Assembly (NCBI GenBank): GCA_052032335.1
Contig: JBPEWV010000066.1
Span: 1-13,773 of the forward strand
Direction: 5' to 3'
Origin: Pleionea sp052032335
GTDB lineage: Bacteria > Pseudomonadota > Gammaproteobacteria > Enterobacterales > Kangiellaceae
DNA: 13,773 nucleotides
A program made the position numbers and the translations under genes. Position 1 is the first letter of the stretch. Every line of letters begins with the position of its first letter. This document shows positions 6,599-12,646 of this stretch, piece after piece. Under the pieces are notes generated by a model, which had not been told where the DNA came from, did not search any database, and worked only from the letters and a program-made list of their open reading frames with translations.

Positions 6599-9592
6599 TT
6601 AGGCATTTTTGGTTTTCAGTCGCTGATATTGAAATGCGGCAATTAACAATAGTATTCCGATTACAATGAAACTGATGACTTTTTCGATTAATGAAAAGTC
6701 ACTCATATCGTGTAAGAATATTTTCAGTAGGCTCACACCGAATATACCAAGCGCCAACTTATCAAATGAATTATATTGAGGTTTTTGTGCCAGAAAAAAT
6801 AAGGCAATCGAATGTAAGATGAGTGCGACACTCAAAGCGGGACCAAAATAGCTACCAGTCACGTACTCCAGTGCGAAACTGTAAGTCACTATCAGCGTTG
6901 CTTGATAACTCCAGTAGGTTATATCGTTGCTCTTTCCCAGCTTTGTAATAAGATTCTGGTAATGACGGTTCCCATGCAAAACCAATCCTAAAAGAATAAC
7001 GGCGAATAATGCCAGAGATAAATTAATGGATGAATGTTGAAACTGACTGAACAGCAATAAAGTAGCAACCAGCACCCAACCCAGTCGTAAGTGATGAGCA
7101 AGATGTTTGATTTTACGATAACGCATTGCTTTGAGTAAGGGCCAGAAAATAACAACGCTCAGGTGCAGTGCAAGTGCCGCCAACAATGCGGTTGCGACGT
7201 TATCTGAAAGCCAAAAGAGGGTTAACGCAATCGCTAATGGTGCAAAGTAGTAGCTACCGGATGCTTGCCAGTCAAATAATGGCAAAACCTTTGCTCTTGT
7301 GCGGCCCGTGTTTTTATAGCTTTTGCGCCAGTAAAGAATGATGCCAAAGTAAATGATTGCAAAAAGTAACGCCACCTGTGCCGTATTAAATCCTTCATTT
7401 GACTGTTGCACAAGCCAACCAATCAATGTCGCGATAGTTGCGATCCAGGTTAACGCTATCAGCTCAATTCCGACAATGGTTTGTTTGACTCGCCAGTAGA
7501 TCACACTGGAAAGTGATACTGAAAACCAACAAACAAGTGGGAACCAGTCAGGTACGCGGCGCAACGCGCTGGGTAAATAGACAATGGGCAGTAGCAGCCA
7601 GAATACCAATTTCAATACACCCATGAAAGACAGTAGATTTCCCTGAGGGAGTCGAGTTTCATAATACTTGGGTAAAAGAAACAGACAGGCAAAGGCAGCG
7701 GCGGCACTGAGTTTAGTGATCAATGGCCAGTCGCTAAAGTGAAAGCTGCCGAGATCAATAATGTTCTGAAGTATCAATACGTACGAAAAGATGAGGGATA
7801 ACACAGCGATTATCTGAGTGATTGGCAGCTGATGTTTTCCATGTCGCCAAATCAGTAAAAACATTGGTGCCAAAGGGGAGATCATAAAGGCAATGGGCAA
7901 GTACAAATAACAGATTGCTATAACCGACGCGGTTAGCCAAAAGGAGACCCATTCTCTCATAATATAAACGGCTAGCGATTCACTTTCTGGCCAGGGCTTT
8001 TTCAGCAAAGCAGGAAAACTAATGATGCATTGCGCACTCAAACCTAACGTAAATAGATAAATCAGTGCGAAATAGGAATGACTTGAGCTTGTTGCTGCAA
8101 ACCACTCGACAATGGCCCATAAATTTATCAGAATCGAAACGATTAATACCACGTAGGCTTCAGCTCGTAACACTTTTTGATGAAACACTAAGCCGAGTGC
8201 AAACAGCATTACAGCTTCAATCGCCCAAATGATACCCGCGCCGCTGACACCCAACCAGGCAATCGCTCCGAATGCACAGAACACACCAGCGTGCAAAACA
8301 CTCAGTGTGAATTCGAATGTGCGTTTTTTAAGTAGGGTGGCAATGGCGAGGATAGAAGCAATGCCTGTCATCATAAAATAAATGTTGCTGGGAGAATGTC
8401 CGGCGAAGCTGTCGAACCACTGCCAGGAAACAAATGCGTAGAACAAAAGATTGGTGCTAAAAAGCGTTAGTACTTTCGCCGACAACTGGCGCTTCACAGA
8501 TGAATAGATAAAGCCAGCGTATAAAAAGAAAAAGCCGTGGAGCAGTGCGACGAATCCTATGTGATTCGCGGCGCTGGTGACCAGCTGGTATTCCAGCGAG
8601 GCGGAGGTTAGGACGATGGTTAAATACGTCAGCGAGCGCAGGTGTTGACGCCTTGCGATGATTAAACTGGCCACATTGAGAACGAACAGATAAGCCGTGA
8701 AAGTGAGAGACAGCGCCTGAGGCGCACCGGCGATCCAGGGCAAAAAGATACCACCAATCAATGACAAGTGCGCCAGTACACGAGCTTCGAAAAAATGGCA
8801 AAGCAAATAACCCAGCAGTGTGAAGGCGCTAAAAATAATAAAAGCAACCCCTGATGACACCAGCCCGAAGTACGGCCCGATGAAATAGCTGGTTAAGTAC
8901 CCAATCAACAAACCGAGACCGATTATGGCGCTGGAAAAACTGCCCCATTGTTCATTGCTGCGACGCAGGTAAAGACCAGTAGTTAAAACGACGAAAGCGA
9001 GTAGATAACCGCTGCCCACCTTCATCAGTGGTGTAAACTGATTAAAAGTGAACTGAAGTAAAAAGCCCAGGCCGATGAGCAGAATGACAATACCCGACGC
9101 CGTTAGCAGAAAAAGCGGGGCTTTACCTTGTCGTTGATAATCTCGATAAGTGTCGATACCTCTTTCAACAATGGTGCCCAGCTGCCATTGTTCCATTACC
9201 AAGTTGATGAACCAGAGAATAACAAGACGAATACTGGAGGGCTTCTTCTGTAGCTGCCTCGAGCGTTGGGGGTGCCCCTGAGTTTTTGAACTCGGAGCGT
9301 CTTCTTCTTGCGCGGCAACACGAGGTTCGGATGCGGTGAATACGGCTTTGTTCGATTGACTATTCTGTTGTTGTTGCGGCGATTCGGGTTTGTTGACGAC
9401 CGTTGTCGCTGCTCGAACCTGACTTTCCCAGTCGTCATCGATGGTGAATTCTGGTTCACCCTCTAATTCTTTTCTAAGGGCATTTTCTTTTTCCAGGGCA
9501 TTCAGTTTATTTTCAAGTGTGTCGACTTTACTAAGAAAAAGCCTTTTAAGTGTCGCTACTTCCGAGCGCAATTTCGCGATATCGTCCTTCAT
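6599..9592 (-). CDS. DUF2339-family large polytopic membrane protein
   Basis: A 997-residue inner-membrane protein. Three parts are visible. Residues 1 to about 45 are a heptad-like coiled coil (MKDDIAKLRSEVATLKRLF..., rich in Leu, Lys and Glu). Residues about 46-125 are a hydrophilic linker rich in Gln, Ser and charged residues, containing acidic FTIDDDWESQ and a polyglutamine-like QQQQNSQSN. From about residue 160 the chain is nearly continuous hydrophobic helices, probably more than two dozen, up to the basic tail QRLKTKNA. The pattern GKAPLFLLTASGIVILLIGLGFLLQF (given as a pattern around residues 156-181) resembles the first membrane pair of DUF2339 proteins. The frame extends to 9703, but the start at 9592 is preferred: a promoter lies at 9654-9627, and translation from here begins directly with the coiled coil. 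Function of the family is unknown. A DUF3999-type neighbour, which I recall often accompanies this family, is not present. Confidence 0.85.
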   Translation of the reverse strand: MKDDIAKLRSEVATLKRLFLSKVDTLENKLNALEKENALRKELEGEPEFTIDDDWESQVRAATTVVNKPESPQQQQNSQSNKAVFTASEPRVAAQEEDAPSSKTQGHPQRSRQLQKKPSSIRLVILWFINLVMEQWQLGTIVERGIDTYRDYQRQGKAPLFLLTASGIVILLIGLGFLLQFTFNQFTPLMKVGSGYLLAFVVLTTGLYLRRSNEQWGSFSSAIIGLGLLIGYLTSYFIGPYFGLVSSGVAFIIFSAFTLLGYLLCHFFEARVLAHLSLIGGIFLPWIAGAPQALSLTFTAYLFVLNVASLIIARRQHLRSLTYLTIVLTSASLEYQLVTSAANHIGFVALLHGFFFLYAGFIYSSVKRQLSAKVLTLFSTNLLFYAFVSWQWFDSFAGHSPSNIYFMMTGIASILAIATLLKKRTFEFTLSVLHAGVFCAFGAIAWLGVSGAGIIWAIEAVMLFALGLVFHQKVLRAEAYVVLIVSILINLWAIVEWFAATSSSHSYFALIYLFTLGLSAQCIISFPALLKKPWPESESLAVYIMREWVSFWLTASVIAICYLYLPIAFMISPLAPMFLLIWRHGKHQLPITQIIAVLSLIFSYVLILQNIIDLGSFHFSDWPLITKLSAAAAFACLFLLPKYYETRLPQGNLLSFMGVLKLVFWLLLPIVYLPSALRRVPDWFPLVCWFSVSLSSVIYWRVKQTIVGIELIALTWIATIATLIGWLVQQSNEGFNTAQVALLFAIIYFGIILYWRKSYKNTGRTRAKVLPLFDWQASGSYYFAPLAIALTLFWLSDNVATALLAALALHLSVVIFWPLLKAMRYRKIKHLAHHLRLGWVLVATLLLFSQFQHSSINLSLALFAVILLGLVLHGNRHYQNLITKLGKSNDITYWSYQATLIVTYSFALEYVTGSYFGPALSVALILHSIALFFLAQKPQYNSFDKLALGIFGVSLLKIFLHDMSDFSLIEKVISFIVIGILLLIAAFQYQRLKTKNA

Positions 9593-9626
9593 TGATAATG
9601 ACCTGCTCAACAGAGATGTCTTGAAC

Positions 9627-9654
9627 GTTATACTTAATGTTGGGGGTGGGTCAA
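9627..9654 (-). promoter_or_regulatory. Sigma70-type promoter for the DUF2339 gene
   Basis: On the minus strand, TTGACC (9654-9649), a 16-bp spacer and TATAAC (9632-9627). Each hexamer matches consensus at five of six positions. Transcription would start near 9620, leaving a short leader of about 28 nt to the ATG at 9592. This rules out the longer open frame starting at 9703. Bases 9655-9815 farther upstream show nothing recognisable. Confidence 0.6.
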
Positions 9655-9815
9655 GTATTGATCGAGTTTGAATCGTAGACAGCGAGTTTACTAAAGCTTG
9701 CAAAATTATTCTTATTTAAAAAGCCGGTGGGAGAAGTTTGTTGTGCTCGTTGGGCGAGAAAGTTTATTTATATTAGAGAACAAAAGACGTGTATTTCATT
9801 GGGAGTCCAAAATTT

Positions 9816-9854
9816 AGAGTAATTACCGCTTAAAAAAATCGGCAAAGTTACTCT
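9816..9854. promoter_or_regulatory. Inverted repeat just upstream of the rtcB leader promoter
   Basis: AGAGTAA (9816-9822) and TTACTCT (9848-9854) are exact reverse complements, with an inner CCG (9826-9828) and CGG (9840-9842) pair. The right arm ends 5 bp before the -35 hexamer at 9860. The location suits an activator or repressor site for the rtcB promoter. No sigma54-type -24/-12 element was seen, although E. coli rtcBA depends on sigma54 and RtcR. Confidence 0.35.
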
Positions 9855-9859
9855 GACGC

Positions 9860-9887
9860 TTGACATTTACGAAATCGAAAGTAGAAT
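9860..9887 (+). promoter_or_regulatory. Strong sigma70-type promoter for the rtcB leader RNA
   Basis: TTGACA (9860-9865, exact consensus), a 16-bp spacer and TAGAAT (9882-9887, five of six). Transcription would begin near 9894. The transcript runs through the leader open frame at 9931 and the intrinsic terminator at 10029-10060 before reaching rtcB at 10124. No other convincing promoter is seen between the terminator and rtcB. Confidence 0.65.
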
Positions 9888-9923
9888 CTCGTTCCAATAA
9901 TTTTCAACGACGAACAAAGGAGC

Positions 9924-10020
9924 TTCGAAAGTGCCAATTCAGTTAAACAAATTACTCAACCAAAACTAGCCTTTCGAATGCTTATGACTCGAAAGGTTAA
10001 ACAATATCTTTTGAGTCAGG
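9924..10020 (+). promoter_or_regulatory. Candidate transcription attenuator (alternative hairpins) in the rtcB leader
   Basis: Four mutually exclusive segments precede the terminator. Segment 1, TTCGAAAG (9924-9931), can pair with segment 2, CTTTCGAA (9971-9978). Segment 2 as CCTTTCGA (9970-9977) pairs perfectly with segment 3, TCGAAAGG (9989-9996). Segment 3 as TGACTCGAAAG (9985-9995) pairs with segment 4, CTTTTGAGTCA (10008-10018), 11 pairs with one G-U. Free segment 4 can use GTCAGG (10015-10020) to pair with CCTGAC (10034-10039), the 5' arm of the terminator. So 2:3 pairing would permit antitermination, while 1:2 or 3:4 would favour termination. Segment 1 abuts the leader start codon, and segment 2 starts next to its stop codon, so ribosome position could choose the fold. 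Pairings are seen; the mechanism is inferred. Confidence 0.5.
9931..9969 (+). CDS. Putative 12-residue leader peptide of rtcB
   Basis: A GTG-started open frame, MPIQLNKLLNQN, ending in TAG. It has a strong Shine-Dalgarno, AAAGGAG (9916-9922), 8 nt upstream, and lies about 37 nt after the predicted transcription start. Asn occurs three times, Leu three times and Gln twice. The first residues echo RtcB (MPIQIELNKN): five aligned codons differ only at silent or start-codon positions. It lies in a different frame from rtcB and cannot be part of it. Likely role: its translation steers the hairpins in the leader. Alternatives are a relic of a duplicated rtcB start, or chance. Confidence 0.45.
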   Translation: MPIQLNKLLNQN

Positions 10021-10028
10021 AAATCCCC

Positions 10029-10060
10029 AAAGCCCTGACATGAATGTGTCGGGGCTTTTT
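10029..10060 (+). terminator. Intrinsic terminator in the rtcB leader
   Basis: GCCCTGACA (10032-10040) pairs with TGTCGGGGC (10047-10055) around TGAATG, with one G-U pair. Upstream AAA (10029-10031) can extend the stem into the following run of five T (10056-10060). This is a good Rho-independent terminator. It lies between the promoter at 9860 and rtcB, with 63 bp to the rtcB start, so it either ends a short leader or small RNA or gates read-through into rtcB. Confidence 0.8.
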
Positions 10061-10123
10061 CATTTCAGACCATAAGATATTCTCAAATTAATTTAATATT
10101 GCAAATGCGCAATAAGGATACTT

Positions 10124-11332
10124 ATGCCTATTCAAATTGAATTGAATAAAAATACTAGAACGGGAGCAAAACCCGTGAAAATTTACACCAGCGATATTGA
10201 TCATGGCGCGTTGACGCAGTTAAAGAATTTGTCGCAGTTGCCATTCATCCATTCGCATATAGCGGCCATGCCCGATGTGCATCGCGGTATCGGAGCAACC
10301 GTTGGCTCGGTTATTCCAACCGATTCAGCGATCATACCGGCCGCAGTCGGCGTCGACATTGGCTGCGGCATGAATGCAGTCCGACTGTCGTTAAAGTCAT
10401 ATCAGCTACCGGATAATTTGAAGGCTGTGCGAGACGCCATTGAGCGAGCTGTACCTGTGGGTCAGGCAGCGCACAAACTTGTTTCCGCGCGGCAGGCCAG
10501 CGCAAAACAGTTGCAAACTGGCGTAGATGTTTTATTTGATAAACATCCAACCTTGTTAAAAATGCTGAAGAAACCGCGTCAAACCTGGCTGCAACAATTG
10601 GGCACACTCGGCGGCGGCAATCATTTTATCGAATTGTGCATTGATGAAAACGCTGATGTTTGGATTATGTTGCATTCGGGTAGTCGGGGGATAGGCAATG
10701 CTTTGGGACGCTATTTTATTCAGCGAGCCAAGAACGATATGCGCGGTCATATGCACAATTTACCGGATCGTGACTTATCGTATTTTCGTGAAGGTAGTCA
10801 AAACTTTAATGACTATATGGAAGCGATAGACTGGGCGCAACATTACGCCTTTGTGAATCGTCAAGAAATGATGCGCTTGGTGGTGAGAGCCATTGCACCA
10901 CTGCTACCGCGATTTGAGGCAACGGCTGAGGCGATTAACTGCCATCACAATTACGTACAGCGCGAATCGCACTTTGGTAAAAATGTTTACGTTACGCGAA
11001 AAGGCGCGATTAGAGCTGGCAAAGATGAACTCGGTATTATCCCCGGTAGTATGGGGGCCCGCTCTTATATTGTGCGTGGTAAAGGTAATGCTGATTCTTT
11101 TTGTTCTTGCGCCCATGGTGCCGGTCGTTCAATGAGCCGAATGGCCGCAAGAAAGCGGTTCAAGCGACGTGATCTAGAAGCGCAAACACAGGGTGTCGAA
11201 TGTCGAAAAGATTCCGGTGTTATCGATGAAATTCCGGCAGCCTACAAAGACATTGATCAAGTGATGAAAAATCAAAGCGATCTGATTGACGTAGTGCATA
11301 CCTTAAAACAGGTACTCTGCGTCAAAGGATAG
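10124..11332 (+). CDS. rtcB: RNA-splicing ligase RtcB
   Basis: A 402-residue GTP- and Mn2+-dependent RNA ligase that joins 3'-phosphate (or 2',3'-cyclic phosphate) to 5'-hydroxyl RNA ends, repairing cleaved tRNA or rRNA. Recognised by close similarity to E. coli RtcB along its whole length: PFIHSHIAAMPDVHRGIGATVG (residues 40-61), GVDIGCGMNA with metal ligands D78 and C81, GTLGGGNHF with N166/H167, MLHSGSRGIGN (H184), INCHHNYVQ (H274), IIPGSMGARS, and CSCAHGAGR, where H331 corresponds to the guanylylated histidine. The end HTLKQVLCVKG is also conserved. All catalytic residues are present. The ATG at 10124 has AAGGA 5 nt upstream. No rtcA, rtcR or archease gene lies in the window. It is first of a likely operon with the three open frames downstream and sits behind an attenuator-like leader. 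Confidence 0.97.
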   Translation: MPIQIELNKNTRTGAKPVKIYTSDIDHGALTQLKNLSQLPFIHSHIAAMPDVHRGIGATVGSVIPTDSAIIPAAVGVDIGCGMNAVRLSLKSYQLPDNLKAVRDAIERAVPVGQAAHKLVSARQASAKQLQTGVDVLFDKHPTLLKMLKKPRQTWLQQLGTLGGGNHFIELCIDENADVWIMLHSGSRGIGNALGRYFIQRAKNDMRGHMHNLPDRDLSYFREGSQNFNDYMEAIDWAQHYAFVNRQEMMRLVVRAIAPLLPRFEATAEAINCHHNYVQRESHFGKNVYVTRKGAIRAGKDELGIIPGSMGARSYIVRGKGNADSFCSCAHGAGRSMSRMAARKRFKRRDLEAQTQGVECRKDSGVIDEIPAAYKDIDQVMKNQSDLIDVVHTLKQVLCVKG

Positions 11333-11367
11333 TTAATAAACCTAAATTAATAGAATAGGAGAAAACA

Positions 11368-11466
11368 ATGAAAACCATTCCAGGTTTTAAAACAGAAAGG
11401 TGTGTTAAGAACAAATTATTTTGGAACTATTACTATGAACATTGTCGATTTAAAAGACGTTATTGA
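11368..11466 (+). CDS. Putative 32-residue small ORF with strong Shine-Dalgarno
   Basis: Starts at an ATG with AGGAG (11357-11361) 6 nt upstream, the best ribosome site between rtcB and the next long gene. Encodes a basic, aromatic peptide beginning MKTIPGFKTERC and ending CRFKRRY. It overlaps the start of the downstream gene (11435) by 32 nt in another frame, so it may couple translation of that gene to rtcB. It may instead be an earlier start of the downstream gene cut off by a frameshift. No family recognised; coding status is uncertain. Confidence 0.35.
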   Translation: MKTIPGFKTERCVKNKLFWNYYYEHCRFKRRY

Positions 11467-12382
11467 GTGCTTAGGAAAGCATCGAAGATTGGAATATTAT
11501 TATCCGGATAAATACGGCGTCGCATTATTACTGTCGTTAATGGGCAACAATGAATCTGTGGCGGTATCTGAAGTAAAACAGTCGCCATTTGCCAAGTTGC
11601 TAAAGGTTTCGTCAGTTCGCGACATTTTGTCCAGTGCCGGAAGTGGATATTTGAATCGAAGACATCTCGAAGAGTATTTTGCAGACGAGTATGAGACCTT
11701 TGTATTAACTCTATCAAGTTGGGGAAGTCGCGATGAGTACCTGTGGGATCAACTGTCTCGTCCCGGCGGTAACCTGGTATTGCAGCTGAATTTTAATGGT
11801 GAACATCAGCAGGTGCTGAATCGGTATCAGGTGAACGGTGATTCGTTTAAATCCTATTTTCATCCTTGCCATAGAAAAAGAAATACCGTGGCCTGGGCTC
11901 GAGTGGACTTTGATCTCTCGACGGGCGAAGCGCTCATCGAAGAAGTTCAAAGTGATTGGTTGAGCGAAGCCAACCAACACTTTAAAAAAGCGAAGCATGC
12001 CAAAGCCCGCGGTGACTCTGAATACAAACTTTGGGGGCGAACTTACTCAGTGTCTTCAATGGGTCTGTATTCTCAACTGGTGGTAAAACAATACGCTAAA
12101 CTCTGGTCCGAAGTTATGTTGCACTCTACAATTCGACTACTCGTTGATGAGATAGGGATACGCCGTATTTATTATCACACGTTTGAGACCGGCTGTTGGA
12201 TGAAGCGTATAGAAGGTACAGGACCACCGAAAAGTTTGTACACGGCTTTACCAAAAAAATTTTGCTTTAGCCCGATTGATCGCGGACCTGAATTTATCCT
12301 TAATGATAAACACGCCGCAAAACGTATCAAGCATGGCAAAAAGAAAGGTATTCCCATTAACTGGAATATATTACAACTGTAA
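11435..12382 (+). CDS. Uncharacterised protein with EEVQSDW motif, downstream of rtcB
   Basis: A 315-residue soluble protein I do not recognise as a named family. Seen: an N-terminal helical part (1-110) with LEYYYPDKYGVALLLSL and SPFAKLL; a middle domain with AWARVDFD (153-160) leading to LIEEVQSDW (167-175); a helix-rich stretch LVVKQYAKLWSEVMLHSTIRLL (around 215-236); then IRRIYYHTFETGCWMKRI (242-259) and PPKSLYTALPKKFCF (264-278). The EEVQSDW motif followed by a helix and a short strand recalls a domain in phage-borne large polyvalent proteins; this is a motif-level resemblance only. The ATG at 11435 has GGA at 9 nt; a GTG at 11402 in frame would add 11 residues but has its AGG too close. 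It lies 102 bp after rtcB and 12 bp before the small basic gene, so probably co-transcribed. A role in RNA repair is inferred from context alone. Confidence 0.8.
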   Translation: MNIVDLKDVIECLGKHRRLEYYYPDKYGVALLLSLMGNNESVAVSEVKQSPFAKLLKVSSVRDILSSAGSGYLNRRHLEEYFADEYETFVLTLSSWGSRDEYLWDQLSRPGGNLVLQLNFNGEHQQVLNRYQVNGDSFKSYFHPCHRKRNTVAWARVDFDLSTGEALIEEVQSDWLSEANQHFKKAKHAKARGDSEYKLWGRTYSVSSMGLYSQLVVKQYAKLWSEVMLHSTIRLLVDEIGIRRIYYHTFETGCWMKRIEGTGPPKSLYTALPKKFCFSPIDRGPEFILNDKHAAKRIKHGKKKGIPINWNILQL

Positions 12383-12394
12383 CAGGAGCCTGAT

Positions 12395-12646
12395 ATGGCA
12401 AAATCGAAACGAAGAAAAAATGTGAGTTCCACAGTAAAACCAAACAGGGCACCCAGAAATCCTCTGGCACAGCATCCGCTGATGCGAAAAGGGGGCGTTC
12501 ATGGGCCTTCCAAATCCTCTCAACGATCCAAAGCCCGTCGCGAAGTTAAAAAATTGGCTCGCGACTGGGCCTCATCCGTTAGCAAGCTACTTCACTTTTT
12601 AGGGTTAATTTTGGCTGCTCGTTTAAAAGCTGAGAGAGGCTTGTAA
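12395..12646 (+). CDS. Small highly basic protein, last gene of the rtcB cluster
   Basis: An 83-residue protein with 22 Lys/Arg and only three acidic residues. It begins MAKSKRRKN, has a proline-rich basic middle (NRAPRNPLAQHPLMRKGGVH, residues 17-36), a charged helix (QRSKARREVKKLARDW, 43-58) and a hydrophobic C-terminal helix (LLHFLGLILAARL, 65-77). The composition suggests nucleic-acid or ribosome binding; the last helix could be a packing or membrane-contacting segment. No family recognised. The ATG at 12395 has AGGAG (12384-12388) 6 nt upstream, and the gap to the previous gene is 12 bp, which strongly implies an operon. Its last 24 bp overlap the 3' end of the opposing TraF-like gene. 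Confidence 0.75.
   Translation: MAKSKRRKNVSSTVKPNRAPRNPLAQHPLMRKGGVHGPSKSSQRSKARREVKKLARDWASSVSKLLHFLGLILAARLKAERGL

Noticed and set aside
9593..9703. 37-residue N-terminal extension of the DUF2339 protein
   Set aside because: The promoter at 9654-9627 would start transcription inside it, and the coiled coil begins directly at the ATG at 9592.
9894..10060. Independent small RNA instead of an rtcB leader
   Set aside because: Not excluded, but the translatable leader frame, the antiterminator geometry and the lack of another rtcB promoter fit an attenuator better.
10061..10123. Second promoter for rtcB downstream of the leader terminator
   Set aside because: AT-rich stretch with a TAATAT but no acceptable -35 at usual spacing; not enough to call.
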